Shown here: positions 36,572-45,599 of the stretch, piece by piece
Layout: each line of letters begins with the position of its first letter
Numbering within the stretch: the stretch's first letter is position 1
DNA from: Roseiarcus sp036488815
Lineage (GTDB): Bacteria > Pseudomonadota > Alphaproteobacteria > Rhizobiales > Beijerinckiaceae
Reading direction: 5' to 3'
Assembly: GCA_036488815.1 (NCBI GenBank)
Contig: DASXGX010000081.1
Coordinates: 1 to 64,000 of the forward strand
DNA: 64,000 nucleotides
Translations under genes and position numbers: made by a program
Notes under the pieces: model-generated
The model's database searches: none
What the model saw: the letters and a program-made list of their open reading frames with translations, nothing else
What the model was told of the DNA's origin: nothing

Positions 36572-37350
36572 GCGAGCCGATGATTGACATCCGCGGCGTG
36601 CGCAAGCGCTTCGGCGAGCAAGAGGTGCTGCGCGGCGTCGATCTGACGGTCGACCGCTCCGAGGTCGTCTGCATCATCGGGCCGAGCGGCTCGGGCAAGA
36701 GCACGCTGCTGCGCTGCGTCAACTTCCTGGAAGCCTACGACGCCGGCGAAGTGCGCATCGAAGGCAAGCTGATCGGCTACGAGGACGGCGCCGGCGGCGC
36801 GCGCCGGCCGATGAATGCGCGGCGGCTGCGCGAGATGCGGCGCGAGATCGGCATGGTGTTCCAGCACTTCAATCTGTGGCCGCACATGACCGCGCTCGGC
36901 AATGTCGCCGAGCCGCTGTTGCGGGTGCGCGGGCTCGCCCCGCGCGAGGCCAACGAGCGCGCGATGGCGATGCTGACGCGCGTCGGCCTCACAGCCAAGG
37001 CGGACGCCTATCCGGCGCGGCTCTCCGGCGGCCAGCAGCAGCGCGTCGCGATCGCGCGCGCGCTGGCGATGCAGCCGCGGCTGATGCTGTTCGACGAGCC
37101 GACCTCGGCGCTCGATCCCGAGTTGGTCGGCGAGGTGCTCGAAGTGATGAAGACGCTGGCCGCCGAGGGCATGACGATGATGATCGTCACCCACGAAATG
37201 GGCTTCGCCGCCCATGTCGCGGGTCGCATCGCCTTCATCGACGGCGGCCGCATCGTCGAACAGGGTCCGCCGCGCACCGTGTTTCACGAAAGCGCGGAGC
37301 CGAGGGTGCGGCAGTTCTTGCAGACCTACCACGACCGCAACGCGTTCTAA
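36568..37350 (+). CDS. amino acid ABC transporter ATP-binding protein
   Basis: 260 residues, HisP/GlnQ type. Walker A GPSGSGKSTLLRCVNFLE (about residues 37-54), signature LSGGQQQRVAIARALAMQP (about 153-171), Walker B LMLFDEPTSALDPE, switch His in VTHEMGFAAHVAGR. GTG start at 36568 overlaps the upstream stop (GTGA). It completes the uptake operon and is followed by a converging PEBP gene. Confidence 0.95.
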   Translation: MSEPMIDIRGVRKRFGEQEVLRGVDLTVDRSEVVCIIGPSGSGKSTLLRCVNFLEAYDAGEVRIEGKLIGYEDGAGGARRPMNARRLREMRREIGMVFQHFNLWPHMTALGNVAEPLLRVRGLAPREANERAMAMLTRVGLTAKADAYPARLSGGQQQRVAIARALAMQPRLMLFDEPTSALDPELVGEVLEVMKTLAAEGMTMMIVTHEMGFAAHVAGRIAFIDGGRIVEQGPPRTVFHESAEPRVRQFLQTYHDRNAF

Positions 37351-37402
37351 GGCGGCCAGCTTGCCTGCGGCGGAAGCGCTGCCGCAGGCGTCGTGGCCGT
37401 TC

Positions 37403-37954
37403 TCAGTGGCCCCACAATCCGGTCAGCGTCGCGCTCGTAAGCATGTGCGCGTGGACGTTGAAACCGACGACGGCCGGCGAGGCGTTGGCGTCGACGTCGA
37501 GCTTGTCGACGTTTAGCGCATAGACGGTCACCTGATAGTGGTGCGGCTTGCCCTTGGGCGGGCACGGGCCGCCGTAGCCGACTGCGCTGTAGTCGTTGCG
37601 CACCTGCAGCGCGCCCGCCGGCAGCCCTGTTCCGGCGGCGTCCCCCGCCCCCTTGGGCAGCGACGTTGCGCTCACCGGAATGTTGGCGACCCACCAGTGC
37701 CAGAAGCCGCTGCCTGTCGGAGCGTCGGGATCGTAGATGCTGACGGCGAAGCTCTTGGTTCCCTTCGGAGCGCCCGACCAGGAAAGCTCAGGCGAGACGT
37801 TCTTGCCGGGGCAACCCCATGAGTTGAACACCTGCTCGTCCGCCATGCGAGCGCCCTGCTTGATATCAGGGCTCGTCAAGGTGAGCGCGTTCGCGGCGCT
37901 CGCGCCGGCAAGGCCGCCGACGATCAAAGCGGTTGAGAATACGACTTTGCGCAT
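37403..37954 (-). CDS. YbhB/YbcL family PEBP-like protein (periplasmic)
   Basis: 183 residues with signal peptide (MRKVVFSTALIVGGLAGASAANA). The phosphatidylethanolamine-binding-protein fold is shown by SPELSWSGAPKGTKSFAVSIYDPDAPTGSGFWHWWVANIP (split here: SPELSWSGAP, YDPDAP, WHWWVANIP), and by GYGGPCPPKGKPHHY at about residues 128-142. Function of bacterial members is unclear. It is located between the ABC transporter and the ABM gene; no evident link to histidine use. Confidence 0.88.
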   Translation of the reverse strand: MRKVVFSTALIVGGLAGASAANALTLTSPDIKQGARMADEQVFNSWGCPGKNVSPELSWSGAPKGTKSFAVSIYDPDAPTGSGFWHWWVANIPVSATSLPKGAGDAAGTGLPAGALQVRNDYSAVGYGGPCPPKGKPHHYQVTVYALNVDKLDVDANASPAVVGFNVHAHMLTSATLTGLWGH

Positions 37955-38090
37955 AGTTCGATTCCTCCCAGAGCCGGCGGCGGCGTTGCATGCCGCGACC
38001 TTACGGCCCGCGCATAATTAGCCGGAGGCGCCGAGGGCGCAAGCGCCGACGCTTGGAGCTAGTGGTGCAAATCGTTCGCCTAGCGCGCCG

Positions 38091-38546
38091 TCAGGACGGA
38101 TAGTAACGGCTGCCGACATGAGCGGACCGCTGGGCTCCGATCTCCTGAGCGCCCTTCACAAACGCCAGGAAATGCGGCGTCACCCGATGGGCCTCATAGG
38201 CGGCGTGATCCCGGTATGTCTCGATCAGCATCACCGTGTTGGGTTCGCCCTGGGGAAGCAGCACATCGAAACCTATGCAGCCCGGTTCTTCCTTAAGCGA
38301 GATTCGGCTGTTTTCCTTGCTGATGCTGAGGAACCTGTCCATTCCCGCGGGGGGCACGGTAAACGTGACGACATTGACAATGGCGGGCCCAGATCCTGTC
38401 GTAGGCGCAGCCCTTGCCGCCACGGGGAGCAGGCCGGACAGCAAAAACAGGCCCGCCGACAACGTCAGCGCGCGGTTCAGAATGGTGCGCCGAGTATACG
38501 GCAAGGAAGGCGCCCCATGTTCGGGCGCCTCGTTGTGATACGGCAT
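38091..38546 (-). CDS. antibiotic-biosynthesis-monooxygenase (ABM) domain protein with Tat-like signal
   Basis: 151 residues from ATG 38546. N-terminal TRRTILNRALTLSAGLFLLS with ARAAP cleavage fits a twin-arginine signal. The rest is a ferredoxin-like ABM domain (VNVVTFTVPPAGMDRFL ... EPGCIGFDVLLP ... MLIETYRDHAAYEAHRVTPHF), as in YgiN-type quinol monooxygenases. Substrate unknown. An exported ABM protein is unusual, since these are mostly cytosolic. Confidence 0.75.
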   Translation of the reverse strand: MPYHNEAPEHGAPSLPYTRRTILNRALTLSAGLFLLSGLLPVAARAAPTTGSGPAIVNVVTFTVPPAGMDRFLSISKENSRISLKEEPGCIGFDVLLPQGEPNTVMLIETYRDHAAYEAHRVTPHFLAFVKGAQEIGAQRSAHVGSRYYPS

Positions 38547-38707
38547 GAGATGGTCGTCCTCTCTCAGCGCGAGCAGCGTAGGTTGTTGCGAGGACCGTCC
38601 CATGCGTCACCGTGAGAACGCTCCGACGACGGATCTGGGTCTGATCGACCGCGGTAAAAGACCCCTGCTGGTAACAAGAAGGCGATGTCTCGGTTTCCTC
38701 CCGTGCG

Positions 38708-40384
38708 TCAGGCGCGGAGGCTCGGCAGATCGAGCCCGTTCGCCGCGGCGCATTCGATCGCCGCCTCGTAGCCGGCATCCGCGTGGCGCATCACGCCGCT
38801 GGCCGGATCGTTCCACAGCACGCGCTCGATGCGTCGCGCCGCCTCTTTCGTTCCGTCGCAGACGACGACCATGCCGGCGTGCTGCGAATAGCCCATGCCG
38901 ACGCCGCCGCCGTGATGCAGCGAAACCCAGGTCGCGCCTGAGGCACAGTTGAGCAGCGCGTTCAGCAGCGGCCAATCCGAGACGGCGTCGGAGCCGTCCT
39001 TCATCGCCTCGGTCTCGCGGTTGGGCGAGGCGACCGATCCGGAATCGAGATGGTCGCGCCCGATGACCACCGGCGCTTTCAGCTCGCCCGAGGCGACCAT
39101 CTCGTTGAAGGCGAGGCCGAGGCGATGCCGGTCGCCGAGGCCGACCCAGCAGATGCGCGCCGGCAAGCCCTGGAAGCGGATGCGTTGGCGCGCCATGTCG
39201 AGCCAATTGTGGAGATGCGCGTTGTTGGGCATCAGCTCCTTGACCCTGGCGTCGGTCTTAAAGATGTCCTCGGGATCGCCCGACAGCGCCGCCCAGCGGA
39301 ACGGCCCGACGCCGCGGCAGAACAGCGGACGGATATAGGCGGGCACGAAGCCGGGAAAATCGAAGGCGTTCGCCACGCCCTCTTCGAGCGCCATCTGGCG
39401 GATGTTGTTGCCGTAGTCGACGGTCGGAACGCCGGCATGGAAATAATCGAGCATCGCGCGCACGTGCTCGGCGATCGACGCCTTCGCCGCGCGCTCGACT
39501 CCTTTCGGATCGCTCGCGCGCCGCTCCTCCCATTGCTGCAACGTCCAGCCCTTCGGCAGATAGCCGTTGAGCGGATCGTGCGCGGAGGTCTGATCGGTGA
39601 CGATGTCCGGCCTCACGCCGCGGCGGACCAGCTCGGGCAGCACCTCGGCTGCGTTGCCGAGCAGCGCGACCGACACGGCTTTGCGCGCCTTGGTCGAGCG
39701 CTCGATGATCGCCAGCGCGTCGTCGAGATCCTTGGCTGCGACATCGACGTAGCCGGTGCGCAGGCGAAAATCGATGCTCGACGGCCGGCACTCGATCGCC
39801 AGCATCGAGGCGCCCGCCATCGTCGCGGAGAGCGGCTGCGCGCCGCCCATCCCCCCGAGCCCGGCGGTCAGGATCCACTTGCCCGCGAGATCGCCGCCGA
39901 AATGCTGGCGGCCCATCTCGACGAAGGTTTCGTAGGTGCCCTGCACGATGCCCTGGCTGCCGATATAGATCCAGGAGCCGGCCGTCATCTGGCCGTACAT
40001 CATCAGGCCCTTGCGATCGAGCTCGTGGAAATGATCCCAATTCGCCCAATGCGGCACGAGGTTTGAATTGGCGATCAGCACGCGCGGCGCGTCCGCGTGC
40101 GTGCGGAAGACGCCGACCGGCTTGCCCGATTGCACCAGCAGCGTTTCCTCCGGTCCCAGCCGGCGCAGCGTCTCGACGATGCGATCGAACGCCGGCCAGT
40201 CGCGCGCGGCGCGGCCGATGCCGCCGTAAACGACGAGTTCGCCGGGCCGCTCGGCGACGTCGGGATCGAGGTTGTTCATCAACATGCGCAGCGGCGCTTC
40301 CGTCAGCCAGCTCTTCGCGGAAAGCTCCGTTCCTCGCGGGGCGCGCACGACGCGCATGTTGTCGAGACGGGAGGGAGAATTCAT
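38708..40384 (-). CDS. hutU: urocanate hydratase
   Basis: Second step of histidine degradation: urocanate plus water to imidazolonepropionate, with tightly bound NAD+; 558 residues. Conserved segments are LMMYGQMTAGSWIYIGSQGI, GLGGMGGAQPLSATMAG (NAD-binding, about residues 178-194) and VSLHHGGGVGMGYSQHAG (about 462-479). The ATG at 40384 gives the normal N-terminus. Last gene of hutI-hutH-hutG-hutU, separated from hutG by 169 bp containing a repeat (40442-40532). Confidence 0.97.
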   Translation of the reverse strand: MNSPSRLDNMRVVRAPRGTELSAKSWLTEAPLRMLMNNLDPDVAERPGELVVYGGIGRAARDWPAFDRIVETLRRLGPEETLLVQSGKPVGVFRTHADAPRVLIANSNLVPHWANWDHFHELDRKGLMMYGQMTAGSWIYIGSQGIVQGTYETFVEMGRQHFGGDLAGKWILTAGLGGMGGAQPLSATMAGASMLAIECRPSSIDFRLRTGYVDVAAKDLDDALAIIERSTKARKAVSVALLGNAAEVLPELVRRGVRPDIVTDQTSAHDPLNGYLPKGWTLQQWEERRASDPKGVERAAKASIAEHVRAMLDYFHAGVPTVDYGNNIRQMALEEGVANAFDFPGFVPAYIRPLFCRGVGPFRWAALSGDPEDIFKTDARVKELMPNNAHLHNWLDMARQRIRFQGLPARICWVGLGDRHRLGLAFNEMVASGELKAPVVIGRDHLDSGSVASPNRETEAMKDGSDAVSDWPLLNALLNCASGATWVSLHHGGGVGMGYSQHAGMVVVCDGTKEAARRIERVLWNDPASGVMRHADAGYEAAIECAAANGLDLPSLRA

Positions 40385-40441
40385 GGCGTGACCTTTCCAG
40401 CAGATGCGTCCTCTGCATGACATGTTCGCGTATTTGCGCGA

Positions 40442-40532
40442 CCCCTCATCCGGCGCTTCGCGCCACCTTCTCCCGCACGCGGGAGAAGGGAAAGCCCCTC
40501 TCCCGCGTGCGGGAGAGGGGTTGGGGTGAGGG
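40442..40532. repeat. intergenic hairpin repeat between hutG and hutU
   Basis: Two adjacent GC-rich hairpins: CCTTCTCCCGC/GCGGGAGAAGG (40466-40489) and CCCCTCTCCCGC/GCGGGAGAGGGG (40495-40520), flanked by CCCTCATCCGG and TTGGGGTGAGGG. This is a dispersed family of intergenic repeats common in Alphaproteobacteria, different from the GTCATG elements at 8.3 and 29.8 kb. Within the hut operon it may attenuate or stabilise transcripts between hutG and hutU. Confidence 0.75.
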
Positions 40533-40553
40533 CGCTCGCCAACCGAGACGCTT

Positions 40554-41372
40554 TCATCCGCCGACACACTCCAGCGAGGTCTCGAGCACACGCCGCAGCG
40601 TCGCGCGCGTCGGCTCGGCGCTCCTCGCGTCGAACGGCGTCGGCCAATTGGCTTCGTCGACGAACTCCGGTTCGCGCATATAGGCGCGGCAGGCGAGCTC
40701 CATCTGCAACGCGTGGACGCCGTCCTCTGGGCGCCCAAAGCTGCGCGTGATCCAACCGCCCTTGAAGCGCCCGTCGACGACATTGCTCTCACCGCTCGCG
40801 GCGAGAACGCCGCGAACGGCTTCGCGCAATTCAGCGGCGCAGCTCTTGCCTGAATTCGTGCCGAGATTGAAGGTCGGCAGCTCGCCCTCGAACAGCCGGG
40901 GAATCCGCGAGCGGATCGAATGGGCGTCGAACAGAACGATCCGCGAATGGCGCTCGCGCAAACGCGCGATCTCGTCGCGCAACGCCTGATGATACGGATC
41001 GAAATAGGTTCGCCGCCGCTGTTCGATCTCGAGATTCGCGGGCGCCTCGCGCGACCGATAAAGCGGCTCGCCGTCGAAGGTCGTCGCCGGGCACAATTCG
41101 GTCGTCGCTTGGCCGGGATAGAGCGAGGCGCCGCTCGGATCGCGGTTGACGTCGATCACCGAGCGCGAAAGCTTCGTTCGGACGATCGTCGCGCCCAGCG
41201 CGCCGACAAAATCGTAGAGTTCATCGATATGCCAGTCCGCGTCCTTGCGCGCGATCCAAGGACTGACGAAGCGCCGCTCGAAGGCGGCGAGGTCCGTCCC
41301 CACATGCGGAACGCTCACGATCAGCGGCGCGTCTTGACGCGTGACGACGAGCCAGTCTGGCGTATCGTTCAT
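40554..41372 (-). CDS. hutG: N-formylglutamate deformylase
   Basis: Last step of the five-enzyme Hut route: N-formylglutamate to glutamate and formate; 272 residues. FGH-family features are VSVPHVGTDLA near the N-terminus, the metal-binding DAHSIRSRIPRLFEGELPTF (about residues 148-167) and NLGTNSGKSC. Its presence together with hutF indicates the formimidoylglutamate deiminase branch (no formamide produced). Overlaps hutH by 4 bp. Confidence 0.95.
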   Translation of the reverse strand: MNDTPDWLVVTRQDAPLIVSVPHVGTDLAAFERRFVSPWIARKDADWHIDELYDFVGALGATIVRTKLSRSVIDVNRDPSGASLYPGQATTELCPATTFDGEPLYRSREAPANLEIEQRRRTYFDPYHQALRDEIARLRERHSRIVLFDAHSIRSRIPRLFEGELPTFNLGTNSGKSCAAELREAVRGVLAASGESNVVDGRFKGGWITRSFGRPEDGVHALQMELACRAYMREPEFVDEANWPTPFDARSAEPTRATLRRVLETSLECVGG

Positions 41373-42910
41373 GATCTCGGTTCCTCCAGCGTCGGCAGCC
41401 TCACCGCGGCCGCCGCCTCGACGATTGCGCCCGATCGCATCAGCCGCGTCGCGGCGACAATGTCGGGATGAAGATAGCGATCGTCCCCCAAGGCCGAAAC
41501 CTCTTGGCGCAATTGCGCGCGCACGGCTTCGAGCGGCGCGCTCGAGCGCAGCGGCGCGTGGAAATCACACGCCTGCGCGGCGACGAGCAACTCGACGCCG
41601 GCGACCGCGAAGGCGTTTTCCGCCATCGGCGCGAGGCGCCGCGCGCCATGCGCGGCCATCGACACGTGATCCTCCTGATTGGCGGAGGTCGGGATCGAGT
41701 CGACGCTGGCGGGATAAGCGCGCTGCTTGTTCTCGGAGACGAGCGCGGCGGCTGTGACCTGGGCGAGCATGAAGCCGGAGTTGAGGCCCGGACGCGGGGT
41801 CAGGAAGGCCGGCAGGCCGGACAGCGCCGGGTCGACCAGCATCGCAATGCGACGCTCGGAGAGCGAGCCGATCTCGCAGATCGCCATCGCGATCATGTCG
41901 GCGGCGAAGGCGACGGGTTCGGCGTGAAAATTGCCGCCCGACAAGGCGACGTCATCGCCTGCGAAGATCAGCGGATTGTCGGAAACGCCGTTGGCTTCGT
42001 CAGCGAGCGTCGCCGCCGCCTTGCGCAACAGATCGAGGCAGGCGCCCATCACCTGCGGCTGGCAGCGCAGGCAATAGGGATCCTGGACCCGCTCGTCGCC
42101 GGTGAGATGCGAGGCGCGGATCGCGCTGCCGGCCATCAGGGCGCGCAGCGCGGCGGCGACGTCGATCTGCCCCTGGTGACGGCGCAAAGCGTGAATGCGC
42201 GGGTCGAACGGCGCGTCGGAGCCGCGCGCCGCGTCGGTCGACAAGGAGCCGGCGACCAGGACCGAGCGCAGCAGCGCCTCGGCCTCGAACAAGCCGACCA
42301 AAGCGTAGGCAGTGGAGAATTGCGTGCCGTTCAGCAGCGCCAACCCCTCTTTCGGCGCGAGCGCAATCGGGTCGAGACCGACCGTGCCGAGCGCCGCCGC
42401 AGCCGGCATCGCGCGGTCGCCGACGCGCGCCTCGCCGACGCCGATCATCGTCGCGGCCATATGGGCGAGCGGCGCGAGATCGCCCGACGCGCCGACCGAA
42501 CCTTGCGACGGCACGATGGGGGTGACGCCTCTGACCAGCATGGCCTCAAGCAGACGAAGCGTATTGAGGCTCACGCCGGAGGCGCCCTGCGCGAGGCTGC
42601 CGAGTTTTAGCGCCATCATCAGCCGCACGACTGGCGCGGGCGTCGGCTCGCCCACGCCGGCGGCATGGGACAGCACGATATTGCGCTGCAATTGCGCGAG
42701 ATCGGCGGTCGGGATTCTGACTGCGGCGAGTTTGCCGAATCCGGTGTTGATCCCGTAGACGGGCTCGCCGCGATCGAGGATGCGCGCCACCGCCGCCGCG
42801 CTCGCCGCCACCGCCGCTTCGCACGAGCCGTCGAACACGAGCGCCTCGCCGCGCCAGATGGCGCGCCAGTCGCTCAGGGACGCTCGTCCCGGCCTCAGCG
42901 TAACGGTCAT
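41369..42910 (-). CDS. hutH: histidine ammonia-lyase
   Basis: First step: histidine to urocanate and ammonia; 513 residues. The MIO cofactor tripeptide Ala-Ser-Gly is in SQGSVGASGDLAPLAHM (about residues 137-153), with GINTGFGKLA at about residue 53 and SNQEDHVSMAAHGAR near residue 405. ATG 42910 gives MTVTLRPGRASLSDW; the frame upstream is not coding. Overlaps hutI by 4 bp upstream and hutG downstream. Confidence 0.97.
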   Translation of the reverse strand: MTVTLRPGRASLSDWRAIWRGEALVFDGSCEAAVAASAAAVARILDRGEPVYGINTGFGKLAAVRIPTADLAQLQRNIVLSHAAGVGEPTPAPVVRLMMALKLGSLAQGASGVSLNTLRLLEAMLVRGVTPIVPSQGSVGASGDLAPLAHMAATMIGVGEARVGDRAMPAAAALGTVGLDPIALAPKEGLALLNGTQFSTAYALVGLFEAEALLRSVLVAGSLSTDAARGSDAPFDPRIHALRRHQGQIDVAAALRALMAGSAIRASHLTGDERVQDPYCLRCQPQVMGACLDLLRKAAATLADEANGVSDNPLIFAGDDVALSGGNFHAEPVAFAADMIAMAICEIGSLSERRIAMLVDPALSGLPAFLTPRPGLNSGFMLAQVTAAALVSENKQRAYPASVDSIPTSANQEDHVSMAAHGARRLAPMAENAFAVAGVELLVAAQACDFHAPLRSSAPLEAVRAQLRQEVSALGDDRYLHPDIVAATRLMRSGAIVEAAAAVRLPTLEEPRS

Positions 42911-44139
42911 CGGCCCTTCCAAATTCGCTGGCGCAGTGGGTTGAAGCCGAGCCGATAGACGAGCTCGGCGGGACGCTCGATGTCCCAGATCGCGAAATCG
43001 GCTGACTTGCCGACTTCGAGCGTGCCCACCTCGCCGGCGAGGCCGAGCGCTTTCGCCGCGTTGCGGGTCGCGCCGATCAGACATTCCTCGACCGTCAGTC
43101 CGAACAAGGTTGCTGACATATTGAGCGCGAGCAGCATCGAGGTCAGCGGCGAGGTGCCTGGGTTGCAGTCTGTCGCCACCGCCATCGGCACGCCATATTT
43201 GCGAAACAGCGCGACGGGCGGGGCCTGCTTCTCGCGCAACATGTAGAAGGCGCCCGGCAGCAACGTGGCGACGACGCCGGCGCGCGCCATCGCGGCGGCG
43301 CCGGCTTCGTCCGTATATTCGAGGTGATCGGCGGAGAGCGCGCCGAATTCGGCCGCCAGCGCCGCGCCGCCGCCGTTCGACAATTGGTCGGCGTGCAGCT
43401 TGACGGGCAAGCCGGCCGCGCGCGCCGCCTCGAACACCTTCGCGATCTCCTCGCGGGTGAAGGCGATCCGCTCGCAGAAACCGTCGACCGCATCGACGAG
43501 ACCCGCCGCCGCGAGCGCGGGGATCATCTCATCAGCGACAAGCGCGACATATTCGGCGCGGCGTTCCCCATATTCCCTCGGCAAGGCGTGGGCGCCGAGA
43601 AACGTCGTGCGGATCGAGACCCGCCGCGCTTCGGCGAGCCGCCGCGCGACGCGAAGCGATTTGCGCTCCGTGTCGAGGTCGAGACCGTAGCCGGATTTGA
43701 CTTCGACCGTCGTGACGCCCTCGGCAATCAGCGCGTCGAGCCGCGGTAAGGCGGCGCGCAGCAACTCGTCTTCGCTCGCCGCCCGCGTCGCGCCGACGGT
43801 CGAGACGATGCCGCCGCCGGCCCGTCCGATCTCTTCGTAGCTCGCGCCGGCGAGCCGCATTTCGAACTCACGCGCGCGGTCGCCGCCGAAGACCAAATGA
43901 GTATGGCAGTCGATGAGGCCGGGAGTGATCCAGCGCCCTTCGCAATCGATCGTCTCGGCGCGGTCGCGCCAGTCGGACGGGAGCTCCGATTCTTCGCCGG
44001 CGAAGACGATGCGCCCGCCCTCGGCGGCGATGGCGCCGCGCTCGATCGCGCCGAGGCCCGGACGGTCGACAGCGAGCGTCGCCAGGCGCGCGTTGCGCCA
44101 AATCGCGTCCGGCCGCGGCGGCTGCGTCGGATGGGCCAT
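42907..44139 (-). CDS. hutI: imidazolonepropionase
   Basis: Third step: imidazolonepropionate to N-formimidoylglutamate; 410 residues, metal-dependent amidohydrolase. Metal site LIDCHTHLVFGGDRAREFEM (about residues 73-92), then HADQLSNGGGAALAAEFGA and VAVATDCNPGTSP. First gene of the leftward hut operon, diverging from hutF; the HutC-type octamer lies 37 bp upstream of its start. Confidence 0.96.
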   Translation of the reverse strand: MAHPTQPPRPDAIWRNARLATLAVDRPGLGAIERGAIAAEGGRIVFAGEESELPSDWRDRAETIDCEGRWITPGLIDCHTHLVFGGDRAREFEMRLAGASYEEIGRAGGGIVSTVGATRAASEDELLRAALPRLDALIAEGVTTVEVKSGYGLDLDTERKSLRVARRLAEARRVSIRTTFLGAHALPREYGERRAEYVALVADEMIPALAAAGLVDAVDGFCERIAFTREEIAKVFEAARAAGLPVKLHADQLSNGGGAALAAEFGALSADHLEYTDEAGAAAMARAGVVATLLPGAFYMLREKQAPPVALFRKYGVPMAVATDCNPGTSPLTSMLLALNMSATLFGLTVEECLIGATRNAAKALGLAGEVGTLEVGKSADFAIWDIERPAELVYRLGFNPLRQRIWKGR

Positions 44140-44175
44140 TGCGCTCGCCTCTCTTCCCTCGCGTCTCGGTTTAAT

Positions 44176-44183
44176 GTATAGAC
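44176..44183. promoter_or_regulatory. HutC-type operator between hutI and hutF
   Basis: GTATAGAC in AATGTATAGACATATT, matching the GntR-HutC consensus GTmTAkAC, in the AT-rich middle of the 104-bp divergent region. It is identical to the octamer at 34225. Position suits repression of both hut operons with urocanate as the usual inducer in this family. Confidence 0.65.
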
Positions 44184-44243
44184 ATATTCAAAGAGATTGC
44201 AAGCAACCGGGCGGCGAGCCGTCCCGCCAGATCAGGAAACGCG

Positions 44244-45599
44244 ATGCCGGTCATTCACGCGGCCAGGGCCTTGACCCCGGAGGGTTGGAAGGCGGACGTC
44301 CGGCTGACGATCGAGGGCGACGCGATCGCCGCGGTGGAAACCGGAGTTGGCGCGAATGCCGGGGACGAGCAACACGCGATCGTCCTTGCCGCGATCGCCA
44401 ATCTGCATTCGCACGCCTTTCAGCGCGGCATGGCGGGCCTCGCCGAATATCGCGGCGAGCGACGCGACACGTTCTGGACGTGGCGCGAAACCATGTACCG
44501 CTTCGCCTTGACGATGTCGCCCGACGACGTGGAGGCGGTGGCCGCGCAGCTCTATGTCGAGATGCTCGAGGCCGGTTTCGCGGCGGTCGGCGAGTTCCAC
44601 TATCTGCATCACGCGCCGGACGGCTCTCCCTATGCGTCGCGCGCCGAAATGGCGGCTCGGATCGTCGCCGCCGCCACTGAGGCCGGCATCGGGCTCACCC
44701 TGCTTCCCGTCTTCTATGCGCACGGAACGTTCGGCGCCGCGCCCTACTCCGAGCAGAGGCGGTTCCTCAGCGATGTCGACGCCTTCGTGAGGCTGCTCGA
44801 GGACAGCCGCGCGGCGATGCGCGACGTCCCGCGAGGCGTCGTCGGCGTCGCGCCGCACAGTTTGCGCGCGGTAGCGCCGGACGAACTGGCGGCCGTCGTC
44901 GCGCTTGCCGGCGACGCGCCGATCCACATTCACGCGGCCGAGCAGGTCAAGGAGGTCGAGGATTGCCTCGCCTGGTCCGGAGCCCGGCCAGTCGAATGGC
45001 TGCTCGACCACGCTCCGGTCGATCCGCGCTGGTGCCTCATTCACGCGACCCACATGACCGCCGACGAGACCCGCAGTCTTGCCCACTCGGGCGCGGTCGC
45101 CGGCCTCTGCCCGATCACCGAGGCCAACCTCGGCGACGGCGTCTTCAACGCCCCCGAGTTTCTGGCGGAAGGCGGCCTGTTCGGCGTCGGGTCGGACTCC
45201 AACGTTCTCATCGGCGTCGGCGCGGAACTGCGCCAGCTCGAATATGCGCAACGCCTACGCGATCGCGCGCGGAACGTCTGCGCCGTCGCTGGCGGCTCGA
45301 CCGGCCGCACGCTTTACGAGACGGCCTTGGCGGGCGGCGCGCGGGCTCTGGCGCGGCCCGGCGGACGGCTCGCGCCCGGCGCCGTCGCCGACCTCGTGAG
45401 CTTGCAGGCGGATCACCCCGCGCTCGCCGGCCGTACCGACGATCAGCTCCTCGACGCCTGGATCTTCAGCGGCGGCAATCGGCTGGTCGATTGCGTCTGG
45501 AGCGGCGGCCGAAAGCTCGTCGCCAACGGGCGCCACAGGAGACGCGAAGCCGTCGCGGCGCGGTTCGGCGCGACGATGCGCGCGCTTCTCTCCGCTTGA
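44244..45599 (+). CDS. hutF: formimidoylglutamate deiminase
   Basis: Fourth step: N-formimidoylglutamate to N-formylglutamate and ammonia; 451 residues, amidohydrolase superfamily. Zinc site ANLHSHAFQRGMAGLAEYRG (about residues 52-71), EFHYLHHAPDGSPYA, HIHAAEQVKEVEDCLAW and GSDSNVLIGVGAELRQLEYA. The enzyme implies HutG as next step, present at 40554. It overlaps hutC by 4 bp. Confidence 0.95.
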   Translation: MPVIHAARALTPEGWKADVRLTIEGDAIAAVETGVGANAGDEQHAIVLAAIANLHSHAFQRGMAGLAEYRGERRDTFWTWRETMYRFALTMSPDDVEAVAAQLYVEMLEAGFAAVGEFHYLHHAPDGSPYASRAEMAARIVAAATEAGIGLTLLPVFYAHGTFGAAPYSEQRRFLSDVDAFVRLLEDSRAAMRDVPRGVVGVAPHSLRAVAPDELAAVVALAGDAPIHIHAAEQVKEVEDCLAWSGARPVEWLLDHAPVDPRWCLIHATHMTADETRSLAHSGAVAGLCPITEANLGDGVFNAPEFLAEGGLFGVGSDSNVLIGVGAELRQLEYAQRLRDRARNVCAVAGGSTGRTLYETALAGGARALARPGGRLAPGAVADLVSLQADHPALAGRTDDQLLDAWIFSGGNRLVDCVWSGGRKLVANGRHRRREAVAARFGATMRALLSA

